Assembly: GCA_950295325.1 (NCBI GenBank)
Contig: OX485803.1
Span: 7,690,001-7,754,000, forward strand
DNA: 64,000 nucleotides
Direction: 5' to 3'
DNA from: Polytrichum commune
Lineage: Eukaryota > Streptophyta > Polytrichopsida > Polytrichales > Polytrichaceae
Part shown: one piece after another, positions 34,841 through 46,170 of the stretch
Layout of the letters: each line of letters opens with the position of its first letter
How positions within the stretch are numbered: the first letter of the stretch is position 1
Translations under genes and position numbers: made by a program
The notes under the pieces: model-generated
Told to the model about the DNA's origin: nothing
The model's input: the letters and a program-made list of their open reading frames with translations, nothing else
Database searches by the model: none

Positions 34841-37800
34841 TCAGATAGGACTTTCCATGCAAGAAACCACGGCTGCAGCCGCTCGACGTCGCAGTCGGCC
34901 TGTCGCAGCGAGGCCTCTAGTACTCCTGCTAGCAGGATCATCTGAAGTACTGTTCTTACTTTGTGTGCTATGATCCTGCTTGCACAAATGGACATTCTTT
35001 GGAGTCGCCTCGCGCTTCGGCCGGTCCTTGACTGTGATGAACCTGTTGGGCTGAGTTTTTGTTGTGCTCACCGCTCCGATAATTGTCTTTTGCTGCGCCA
35101 AGCCACTTCGATTGCCGTTGACACTACCTGATTTCCGGAGGGCAGGTGTCGTCTTCTCAGGTTCACTTGCAAGAGTCTCATGCAAGTGGGAATTAGCAAT
35201 TGATGAATCAAGTTCACTGTCCACCACCACCACCTCACTGTGGGCTCTGGAAATAGGTTTTATTACTCTATTCACACAAGTTGTTGCTGCTTGTTGCCTC
35301 GCCTTGTTCACCAACATCTTGGAAGACATCAGCAGCTTCTTATTCATAATGTCATGATCCGGAGGAGCAGATTCTTCCTGCTTCACTGCTACTTGATCTG
35401 CAGAAAGTTTCCTCCTTGCCCTACTAGACTGTAATGCAGTGAGCCTGGGAGAGGGATCGTCTTCCGCTGCTGAAGACACATGAGCTGGAGTTCGTGGCTC
35501 CAGGTCAATATCCTTTTTCAGGCACCCAAAAGTGGCTCCTAACCGTCGCATCAGCATGGAATGAAACTCCTCACTAAGTTGGGTTCCTTCGTGAGGCATC
35601 ACAGAATCTCCCGCACATTGCCACAGTCTCGCCTTGCCATAGCTAGACTTGCTGGCCGGCTGCGTATTGACGGAGGGCACCATGTCTGCAGGAATATTCT
35701 TTAGCGGTTCCGGTACAATTTCGTCACAAGTGCATCCAATGTGCACATGATCCTGATCTGATTCCTTGCCTGCATTAAAGTCTGTCTCTTCGGTGCTAAT
35801 CACAGTCTCTAATGTGCTGATGATCCCTTCCTTCAAGTCCCCAGTACTCACCTCTGCTGTGGTCTCATCATCATCCTCATCATCATCTTTGACAGGGACC
35901 ACCTTGGCAGATGGTGATGGCTCGGGAATGCTCTCATTCTCATCCAACGGGCCCATGGTTGTCAGATGGTGGTAACGCAAATGCGAGCTCTTTGGAGGAA
36001 TAATAAAAATGGGGAGGGTGGAAGTAGGTACGGTGGGTAAGGTTGCCAAGGTTGGTAGGGGCACTATTTGTTCCCTCCCGCCACGCCTGATGCCAGAACC
36101 ACGGAAATTCTCAGCATCAACATGACCGCAAGCTTTAGATGGCACCCCGCACAACATGATGACAATTCACAGGATCCAGCAAGCCCTGCATTGTCATGAC
36201 AGCCAAAGAAGAGGATAACTAATTTCAGTTGAAAATAATGGAAATTGTAAGGAACCTGCTGGTGTTGTTGGAGTAGAGATCGTTGAGACTCTTCGGTTTG
36301 GTTGACGAGTTCCAAAGGCCAGGCGCAAATGGCCCTGCACCAAAATTGCCATTCTGCTTAGCTGACTAGCATACAAGTAAGCCAAATAAATCATAATAAA
36401 CAACAATGCAATGCAACCATTGCGGTTTCGGAAAGCTTCAAGGATGTCCTGATGTGTTTCAGGCACTAATGCGTTTTGAGTGCGTTAATGCCAACTTATT
36501 GAGTCACAAATATGACACTTCGCCTCAGTGGAAACTTAGAATGTCACAAAGTTGATAAAAGAATGACATTAAATCCACTGGATTCCAGTAGTGAGGAGTC
36601 TAGATTGAGAAAAGCTTAGGAGTCTTAGGAATTGGCTACTGTTATTCAGGATTACTATCTTTTATGGAAGTCCATAAGAATCATGTAGAGACATTTACCA
36701 GGCCCCATAGTGTGTCTCCTGAGCGCATTTGATTCTGGACGTTTTCCCGTCTTGCCTGTACTCCCATCCTTCACACCCTGGGGAACAATTTGAAGACCAT
36801 GAAGGATGTAAGAGAGCTGTCTTGAGTGGCCAACGTCTTGACACACAACCACTATATATGTTATGAAGTTGCCGTTGGGGATTTAACGTGAGTACTGGAC
36901 TAGCACCTTTGAGGATACAGATCACTTACTCAAATGCCAAGAGGCACGTGGATGTTCACAATGACATTTTCCTTGAGTACATCTATTCTCTCCCGTCGAT
37001 GCTCAGCAGAATATAAATACCACTAACGGACCGTCGACATACATAGGACCAGTCTAACAGGAGAATCAACAGCCACTTCTCTCTATGCCTTTTACCTTGT
37101 TTTGCTTTTCTTGAAGAATAATTCTTAACTGCTCTGTAACCTCTCCAAGCTTTTCCTGCAAAATACAACCACCATTTTTATATTATATTATGCTAGTTAC
37201 CTTTCACGTGCTTAAAATCTAATGCTGCTGCATAAATAGAACTCGATCCCCTATGACCAAAGCAAGCCTGTCAGAAGCAAGTGCTCCTGAAAATGTGCAG
37301 GATCACGATAACGTATGTCTGCAATATACTGAAACCTAAAAAACTGCAAATGTTTGATGCATTGTACCTGAAGGTCACTCTCGCTGATCCTATATGCCAT
37401 CATCATCCCAGTGTGCTCGTGCTGTTGCAATTTTAGCTGAAGACAACCACCCGGAAAAGAAGTTTCAGAGCCACCATACGATATCCTTGGTGGCAACGCC
37501 ACCTCATTACATCACCATGAACTCTAGGAGTTAGAAACATATGAAGCTCTTATGTTCATTCCTTCTCAAACTCACTTGCATGAGAACAGAAATAGAATTA
37601 GGTAGGGGGACTTAGTCTGTTTGACTCCATACCTATCCCTGGATTCTTTGTCTGCTGGAATTTACTCAATTGTTTACTCTTAAAGTAGAACACCAGAATT
37701 TAAATCTCAAGTTGTTTGAGCTAGCTAGTCGTGAAATACTGATTTCAGTCTAGGATATGATCCGCTATTAAAAGATTTGATATATAAATCTATGGGCCAT

Positions 37801-39737
37801 TGACTATATTCCTGTAAGATATTTCTTGCAATTACATGCAGTTTTTCATGCCGCTGCATGGTCAGCACTCACTTGTTCACGCAACGAGTACAACTCCTGC
37901 AAGCAAATCAGCAACACAATTATCAGCACCAATGTAGGTGATGAATAAATACCACAAGAGTCTGGGCTACTAAAGCCCAATAACCAACTTCAATGTGACA
38001 AAGTATATCGAGGAGCATGTCAGTAAGTGCCTATCCGTAATTGAAACATTTTGCTTCTTTTCTATGACAGGAGGTTGTTGCCAAAGACCATACAAAGTGC
38101 TCTTGCGAACACTTGGCAAGTATTGATTTTCCCGAACATGGGAAACTAACCTAAAATGTGACGCAGAAAATTTCATGCCATGTATGAAAACTGAGGCAAA
38201 CCTTGGCCATGTGTGAGTTATAGGCTATAATGTCGTCATTTTGCTGTGCCCGCCTGATAAGACTTGCTTCCAGATCCCTCTGCGTCTCTTCCATGGAAAT
38301 ACTTATTGCGTCAAGAGCTGCTTTGTAGGCTTCAATCTCAGCCCTGACACAGGTAAAGAGTGACTTTCAGTGCAATAATTCACATATGGAGGAAGAATCA
38401 AACGGAATGCAAACACTAAACAGCGCCATTATAGCCTGGCAGCTAGTCCATACTACAAACTGTAAAGCCAGTAAACCTGGAAACTCCCATAGTAGATGCA
38501 CTGACTATAGTGTATATGAACCCCTAGGAGTTGAATATTATAAGTAATGATGGGAACTCCAAAACCCCAAGACAAGTTTGCAGTACTGAAGAGGTGGTAG
38601 AGACAGTACTTCTTTTCCCGGAGTGCCAGCTGAAGTATCTTGATTTCCTGCAGGCATGTAGTGTTGATGAGTCTCTAAGTACAGCTGTATCTATCTATCT
38701 ATCTATATATATATACCAGACTTAGTCGGAATTTGAAAGTGGACTTGTGACATATACATCTACAAGGTGAATCTTAGTTATTTCAAAACATGTGCTAAGT
38801 TCATCTCAAGGTTCAGCTGCAAGTCTGATGACTTCTCGTTCTGTTCATGAAGCAAAATCTGAGCTGGAACTTGGTGACATTGCTGAGATGGCCTACAATC
38901 TCAACCCAGCTGAGCGAAGGCTACTAATTCTCTAAGAACAAAGATATATGTCAGGTCCCGATGTTGCAATGGGAATGAAAAGTAGTTACAAATGATCCTT
39001 CCTTTCGCTTTTTTTTCATATTTTGGAACCCGCGAGAATTTACTACCAGCTACAAAGGACCGGACGATGACAGAAGAGCGTCTTCGACCAGGTTCCAGCC
39101 AGTTTTGATTGTAAGTTACCAAAGAGACACGTAGACTCGATCAAGAAATAATTCCCTCCCTTTCAAAATTGTAAATGCACTGCGTTTGACCACTCAAGAT
39201 ATGGATTTCGACACATGTGAGGAGATTTCCTGGGCTGACAATTACTGTCTTGAAGATAAATGTAGTGACTGAATAAAGATTGTGCATGAAAGGCTACCAG
39301 GACACAACGAGCTCTTGCTACTTTTGAAGTTTTTGAGATTCAATCCCCAGCCGTGATTCATTTCTGTGGCTGGGATCCAAGTTTGCAAAAATACGATGCA
39401 GATCGAGTATCTGCTTCCAGACTGATTGCCACCTTCTTCAATGACAATGATGATCCTCTTGTATGAAGATTGCTACACTTAACCCTACTACGATGCGGTG
39501 GGACTCTGTCAGAGCTCTTGGACGAAAATATACCTGTTGGTGTTGCAAGTGAACGGTGGCATGGCTGCTGCCATTGACGCTCCCTTCGTTCCAGCTCTTG
39601 CACAGCTTCTGCTCATCCCCGAACCTCAGGTTCCCCACACCTCCCTTGGGGCCGAAGTTGGTGATGTTGGACAGACGACTCCGCTGCGAGGAGCCCACGG
39701 CCGTCTTCCTAAGCACTACCTCCCCTCCCGCCATCAT
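34841..39737 (-). CDS. SGO: Shugoshin-like centromere cohesion protector
   Basis: Eleven exons on the minus strand: 39534-39737, 39322-39410, 38790-38892, 38610-38647, 38202-38343, 37873-37896, 37368-37436, 37096-37155, 36699-36777, 36256-36334, 34841-35987. All phases fit, giving about 677 residues. Residues 19-27 are RSRLSNITN, a perfect RxxLxxIxN destruction box and the counterpart of the 'LxDITN' near the start of plant shugoshins. A coiled coil spans about residues 133-243 (EIKILQLALREKKAEIEAYK onward). A long, acidic, Ser/Thr-rich middle follows. The C-terminus GRLRRRAAAAVVSCMESPI resembles the basic shugoshin C-motif (RPxRxAAxxVxSYKEP). Shugoshin recruits PP2A to protect cohesin at centromeres. 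The 'SYKE' reads SCME and the tail stops early. The family call is by motif only; another APC/C-regulated coiled-coil protein is possible. Confidence 0.72.
38688..38716. repeat. Microsatellite (TATC)n/(TA)n in intron
   Basis: Intron 3 of the shugoshin-like gene carries CTATCTATCTATCTATC followed by TATATATATA. Confidence 0.85.
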
Positions 39738-40810
39738 TCCCTCCCCTCCCTCGCGAGTCGCTGAGTGTCCTCCTCAGTACCCCACTCGGGATGCCACCAC
39801 CTGATCCATCACCAATCTATGAATCCCATCGACCCGAGACTCCCCTTTTTTCCTGCAGATTGCTCCTGCGGCTTGGCAGGGGTCATTCTGCATTGAACTA
39901 GAGGAGAGGAGTGCAACCTCCGTGCGCTCCTACATCATCATCATCCCTGCGGCCCAAATCAAATCCTGCTTATCCCCCTCCATACCCACATAACCTGGTG
40001 CAAACCGAGTCGCCAACCTTCGCACCCTGATGAGCTCTGCGGTAGCAATGCAGCCTCGTCGCAATGCCAGGTTGCAACCCATGCGTCCCTGTAAGCCCGG
40101 CAACGCTCCGATCTCCACACCGCGAAATGGTCTCCGGAGCCAATCTCTCTGACTGACCCCGTGGGTGGGCTCGATGCGAGTCGCCGCTAGAGCGCGCGCC
40201 TGAGCTCGGATTCACGTGTTGAGGGGCTCGTTCGAAAACCCGATCATCCCGATGGTCGCCTCCTTGAAGATAGCTTCGAGCTCTGCAGCAACAATAAAAG
40301 CAACGCAACCTCCATGCGTCTCTCGAAGCCCCGATCTCCACGCCGCGAAATGATCGATCCCCCTAATCTGTTCGAGTCTGACCTTGCTGGTGGTCGGGTC
40401 GGCTCACCGAGAGTGAGCGCGAGAGCACGCGTGAACTCGAATTCACGTGTTCAAGGGCTCGCTCGAATCGCAATTCGCACGGCGATCGTTGTTGCTGCCC
40501 ATCACGGCAGGAATCCCCTGCGAGAGCGCAAGCCAGGCATCCGACGTCGAGCGAGAAGGCGAAGAAGACGGTACGCAGGCTCCTCCGAGAAGGGCAGCGC
40601 AGGGAACCTCCCGCTCCCCAACAGCCAAATCCGTCACCATACCCGGCGGGTATCTCTTCTTCTGACACCACCGGCTCCCTTGCCGGGTCCCAGTCCTTCG
40701 GTAGCCTACGTGCGGGTCAGATTAGGCGTAAATTTAATTGTTTTTATAACAAAAAGGTGTGACACATTTTGTGGCGAGAGGGAATTGTTGAACATGCGAG
40801 CGTCCTAGTA
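39738..40810. promoter_or_regulatory. GC-rich upstream region with imperfect tandem duplication
   Basis: Upstream of the minus-strand shugoshin-like gene. A ~240-bp block (CGATCTCCAC.CCGCGAAATG to ATTCACGTGTT.A.GGGCTCG.TCGAA) occurs at about 40108-40240 and again at 40336-40475, diverged. CpG is much more frequent than in the surroundings. A plus-strand open frame (40314-40808) is Arg-rich with no domain and probably reflects GC content. The likely content is promoter and 5' leader, possibly bidirectional. Confidence 0.45.
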
Positions 40811-41991
40811 CAGGTGTTCTTTCGTAGTATCTATCAAGGGAGGGCTAGAGAGAGAGGATTCATGGTGCCTACATAAACCCATCCATTGCGAAGGTGAAAA
40901 CATAGTGAGTTATGTAAGAGCATGCATATTATTATTTATACAACTTTTGGTACTGGGAATATCATCATAGATTTCGAATTAGTTTAGTTTAGTTTAGTCC
41001 GGTTGGAATGAACTGAGGCCCTCAACCTTGTAGGGACTTGTTTTTACTAGGTCCCTTCATCCACAATGGATGAGTTTACATAGATGTCGTGAAAATTTCT
41101 AAGACGTAAGAGGGAGGATGAAAGTATTGATTACTATGTAGAACCCATGAATGATCATTTTTTTAATCAAGTGAACGCCAATTAATTCATGGTCAAAGAT
41201 CCCGAAGTATTCTAGTAAGGTCAACTTTGGATGAATAAGCAACAAACCTATGAGGCAAGTTTTTGGACCCCCCCCCCCTCCCCATGGTAGGTGTTGGGAA
41301 AGGAGATCTTGAGCACATTTGTGATCCATCCATGTTATAATTTTACCCCCTACAAGTATGTGGTTGATTCATGTCGAATGTGATTTGTTAGATTAATTTA
41401 AAAGTACTTGAAGTTGATTCCGGTGGCAAATCATCTAAAAAGAGTAACATCCGACCTATATACTATTTCAAGGCGTCCTTGGTGGATGATTAGAGGTACA
41501 CTCGTATGCAATAATGTCCTCTCGCCCACATTTGGAGTCTCTTGAGCTTCATAGGATAGGGTGTGTGTATATGCGGGGTACGTAACGATTTGTACTACCC
41601 TACAACAAATGTTGAAATAATATTTTATTTGGTCTATGATATTGAAACTATATTTTATACACCTTCTATATAAGAGGTGGAAAATAACATCACAATTGAC
41701 AACAATGCTTGTACATGTGTTGAATATATATGTGGATATATGGTATGTATTTTAGTCTAGGTTATTTAAACGATATGAATTAGCTCCCCATTGTGTAATG
41801 GACATGGGTGGGTTCACATTAAGGTTCCTAGTCCTTGGATATAAACATAACATAACATGCTCAAATAGAACTATATTAGTTTGATTTTTGGTAATCCAAA
41901 CACACATGAACATGGCACGTATCTGCACTACCCGCCCCATGAGCTATCCAGGTGGACCCCACAGAGTCTTTACATTGGACAACCTTGCAAC
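40811..41991. other. Intergenic, no gene recognised
   Basis: AT-rich with a C12 run at about 41268-41279. No features can be supported. Confidence 0.5.
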
Positions 41992-41993
41992 TA

Positions 41994-43644
41994 CACCCTA
42001 ACCTTGATAATGTCACACCCTCCGTTTCACCAAAAAGTGTGATATAAACAAGGTGTGACATACTTGATAATGTCACATTTTGTGCATAATGTGATATTAT
42101 CAAAAAATATGTAGAAAATTAAAATATGATTAATTATTATTTTTAAATAACAAATACGAGACTTCAATGTTTTTGAATGTAAAATCTAATTCAAAATTGT
42201 GAATAATAACAAGAGCACATCATAATGTGTCATTGAGATCAGGTAAAGACCTCTCACTAGAGACAAAGAAGCTTCTAGTGTCACATTGTTTTGTTGATGT
42301 TAAATGTGCAACACCAATTCTAATGAGTTTGTCATGGATTTTTTCCATTCTAACAACTCATGAGTGCTGAAAATCTAAGAACCTTGGCTAGCCATAAAAT
42401 TCAAACATCTTTAGCATATTTTTGTGCATCGCTTAGCTTCACTACTTTAGACTCATCATCACTGCTATCAACAATCAATGGGTCCACTTCCATGGAATCA
42501 AGAACTTGTTCGCCATCTTGCACTAATGATAGAGGGGTGGATCACAAGTAGGGCTTCTTCAAGTCCCAGGTGGCAACTCTCCCCTTTACAATATTTGTTT
42601 CTAAATTACTCCTCGTGAACTGATGCTTCATTGGTACTACACAAAGAGGAACGTATCTTCATAGATTTTTAGCGCTACATATGCTTGGAAATAAGGTGTG
42701 GAGAGGAACCCATTGATATCATTTGTGTCTGAGATGGAGAAGTTTCAGACTTAAAAATGTCAGTGTCTACAAAACCAAGATAAATCAAATTTTCTACAGC
42801 AGGGTTCACCATCTTCCAGACCCATAGGTATTCTTCACTTTTAAGAGCATCATGAAACTTCTAAGAATTTACAATCTTGAAGGTGTGTCTAATGCGAAAG
42901 CATGTAGCTCCAGCAAATTGCTTCTCGGAAATGTTTTACCAGCTCTAAATCTTCAAGGTTAAGAGGCATTTATCGACATTGGAAATGGCTACTGAAGGAA
43001 TGCAACTAAGGTGCTTACCATGTGTGCGCCATCTTCAACGGCAGCCACAAAATCCTCAAGAACCACCGATTGATCAACTTCCACCTCACAATGCAATTCT
43101 CTGAAAATGCCACAAAATGAATGCCAGCAGTCTAAGTTTGAAACAGAGAAATCAATTACAAGGTCTTCAACACCGAACTGATTCAACAAGCCTCAAAGCT
43201 TCAAAAGTACCATTTAGGAAGAAACCTTGTGGATGCAGCAGTTTGTTGAGGAGAGCGGCAAGAAGATGAGGGGCAAAGCGGTGTGTGCAGCGGCAAGAGG
43301 AGAGAGCATACGATGCAGGCAGAGCTGCGAGAAGTTGATCTGCGAGAGAAACCGTTGCTTCTTCGGCACATGAGATTCAAGATTCAAGAACCCAAGATTC
43401 AAGCGGAAGCAGGTGAAGATGCCGACGTCATCCATAGAATTTGTTGTCCATCCGGCCTTTTTTCATCCATGTTACTTGTTATTATCACACTTACACTACA
43501 AATTTTGAAAAAAAAATGTGACATTATCGAGGGTGATAGTGATAATAACGAGGGAGTTTTACACTATGGAAATCGGTTTCAAACTTTTAGGTGACAATAT
43601 CAAGGTGTTCTATTAACAAGTGTGATATTATCAAGGTTAGGGTG
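41994..43644. mobile_element. TA-flanked TIR element (Tc1/mariner- or Stowaway-like), 1,651 bp
   Basis: The left end is CACCCTAACCTTGATAATGT and the right end is the reverse complement of CACCCTAACCTTGATAATAT. They match for about 25 bp with one or two differences. TA sits outside both ends (41992-41993 and 43645-43646). A second, inner repeat of the TTGATAATGTCACA.TTTGTG type adds subterminal structure. A minus-strand stretch at about 43010-43200 reads FGVEDLVIDFSVSNLDCW and ends at a good donor (CACATG|GTAAGC), suggesting an exon captured from a host gene. No DDE transposase is recognised. The superfamily is inferred from the TA duplication only. Confidence 0.65.
43018..43206 (-). pseudogene. 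Possible captured exon inside the TIR element
   Basis: The open frame starts after a TTTTGAAG acceptor-like site (about 43207) and ends ...VAAVEDGAHM at GTAAGC. About 60 residues with normal-looking composition and no family recognised. No neighbouring exon joined in phase could be established. Confidence 0.35.
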
Positions 43645-44089
43645 TATTTGGATTGCGCCTAATGATTTATTAAGTTCTAGAAACTAAACTAGGGGATGAA
43701 TGTGATTGAAACCACCTCTGGCACCCCATTTTTCCTACCAATGAATTCTATCCAAGCCATTTTTCAAACAACAATCTAGATTTAATATATGAAAGTCATA
43801 ATGGAATGCGAACCTCTAGGCTTGCAATGGATAAAAATGGCTCCCATAGTGCAATTTTCCTCTCATGAAGGTGAGTGGCATTTTATCATCTCCCTTGCTA
43901 ATGAATTCAAATTGTTGCAATTGTATGTTTATTTGCCCCTCCTCCACTCAACCTAGCTAAACTCATCATATTTGCTAAATAGTATGAACCACTTTTATCA
44001 AAGTGCAAGATCACACGGCTAGTGCGATGAACTAGTACCCACATGGCGAGGGTTTCATCTCAAGAAGTTGCCACATCACCAAAATACCA

Positions 44090-44688
44090 TTGCAAAGTTG
44101 CGCACATTCTCACATGCTTGGATGTAAATTTTCATTCGGGTTCTCATTAGAGCACTCCACAAAAATCACCTACCCGATCCCACAAGAAAACATCCAAAAG
44201 TTCCTCATCAAATTTCAAGAGGCCACAAACATAGACACACAACTACTAACTGAAACACTACATAACACACAAATGACGCTCATAGAATGGGAGACCACCC
44301 TAGACAAATTCCAATACATCATAAACACAATAAGCACATGCATAGATGAAACTTGCATAAACAAATAAGGCCCCCTCCCCCCCCCCCCCCTCTCTACCAC
44401 ACCGCCCCCATCAACAAGGAGGGTTTTTCCCATGCAAACAACAATTTTTTCGGAAACAACATCTAAGAACATACCACAACATAAGAAAAACCATACACAA
44501 AGCCACCACCCACCAAGACATCCAACAACTTCATACCATCATGATGTCAACATACCACCAATCCCACAACAATAGTCAACAACCCAACTATGGATCAAAG
44601 AACTTGCAACCATGGGAAGGACTACCAAAATCAAAGCCTGTAAAATCACCACCAAACAAACAACCATCAACTACATTATGTCAAAAAA

Positions 44689-44720
<32 letters not shown>

Positions 44721-46170
44721 TTGCTAAATACAAAATAATACTTAAAATCAAACCAATACCATACACAATAAATCTTCAAACCTATTGCCAATTCACCCTT
44801 AAACTGCCTCAAAGATATAAACCAATATATCATCACATACCCCAACGACATAGCTCATGAAATACAGCAATCCCAACAAACCACCTTCCAAAGACAAACT
44901 CCCATATGCAACAACCCCACTATGCAACCCAAAAATACCCATGGCACAATCAAGATGGCTTAGTCTTTGAACCAAAAGGACCCAAAAGGCCATCTTGTCA
45001 AACAACTTTACGCGCTAAATCTTTGATCAAACCTCAAGAAGCTAGCAAGAGGCAAAGTCTCATACCTAACAATATCCCAAACAAAATCCTTAAAACAATA
45101 CCAACATCCTTTTACGGCATGTTTTTCCTCTTCTTCCTTTTCAAAAGAGTATACCAAGATACTAAAAACATAGCAAACCACATTATTACACAAAAAATTG
45201 ACCCCCTTCTAATCACCAACTACATACCCGTCACCCTAACCAATACCATATACAAACTGTACACAAGCACACCAACCTCACTCCTTACCAAATTTGGTGA
45301 GAAACATAAAATACTCCATTTCATCCAAGAACGCTCCATAGACCACACCATACTACTCGCAATAATGGAGGACCTTGGATACCCAAAGATGTTATCGAAT
45401 TCATTAGCAACATCTACACAAACTCCACAAACTCCACACCTCCTTCCATGGCAACCACTTCATTGCAATGCCACCAATCTAAATAAGCAGTGGAACAATC
45501 CAACGAGATACACACATCCCTTACCTATTTATCATTTTCCTAGACCCACTCCTCCAATGGCTGCAAAAAGACAACATCGGATATCATTTTAACACATCCA
45601 CATCCACATCCACCTACAACGCCACAACCTACACCAATGACCTAGCCATCATCAATGATGACATCTCACACATACAACTGCAAATCACCAAATTATAATA
45701 ATACTCATAATGGGTCCACCTAGATCTCAACCTCCTTAAATGCATCATCACAAGCAACCTCAATAAATCCACACTTAAAACCGTTGTCTTTAAAGCATTT
45801 ACACAAGCCCAAAACATCATATTTAAAAATGAACCCTTCCCTACCCTCTCCCAAAGAGTACCATACACCTACTTAGGAATACATCTCATTCCCTCACTCA
45901 AGTGGAAATCACAAAGAGACATAAGCATGGAGAAAATCAAGAAACAAAGTAAAGAACTAATGACATCACTAGCCACCATCAAACAAAAAATCCACATCCT
46001 TAACATTGTCATAAAACCTGGCATAGCCTATGTTATTATGCAGTCCCCTTCTCCAAACCACACATCCGGAAACTCGACAAAACCCTCAACAAACTCACCA
46101 ATGAAACATGCAACATTCTCAAAAGCACCGCAAGCTATGAGCAAGATTCCTCCCCCCCCCCCTTGAATGT
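44090..46170 (+). pseudogene. LINE (non-LTR) reverse transcriptase relic
   Basis: Plus-strand order matches a LINE RT: IQKFLIKFQEA region (44190); NYIPVTLTNTIYKLYTS (RT block 1, about 45225); 'LLAIMEDLGYPK' (45352); then, in shifted frames, the 'THPLPIYHFPRPTPP' block; YTND (45634) where the catalytic YADD/FADD box should be; 'YTYLGIHLIPSLKW' (45870); and MEKIKKQSKELMTSLATIKQ (45927). Multiple stops and frameshifts. No poly(A) tail or target duplication was identified. An (AC)n microsatellite interrupts it at 44692-44720. Confidence 0.75.
44692..44720. repeat. Microsatellite (AC)n
   Basis: About 14 AC units following an A9 run, within the LINE relic. Confidence 0.9.

Noticed and set aside
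35064-35975. Plus-strand frames opposite the last shugoshin exon
   Set aside because: Mirror frames of a long Ser-rich coding exon on the minus strand.
40314-40808. 164-codon plus-strand frame, Arg-rich
   Set aside because: It lies in CpG-rich, internally duplicated DNA where stop codons are rare. No domain, no splice context and overlapping open frames on the other strand.
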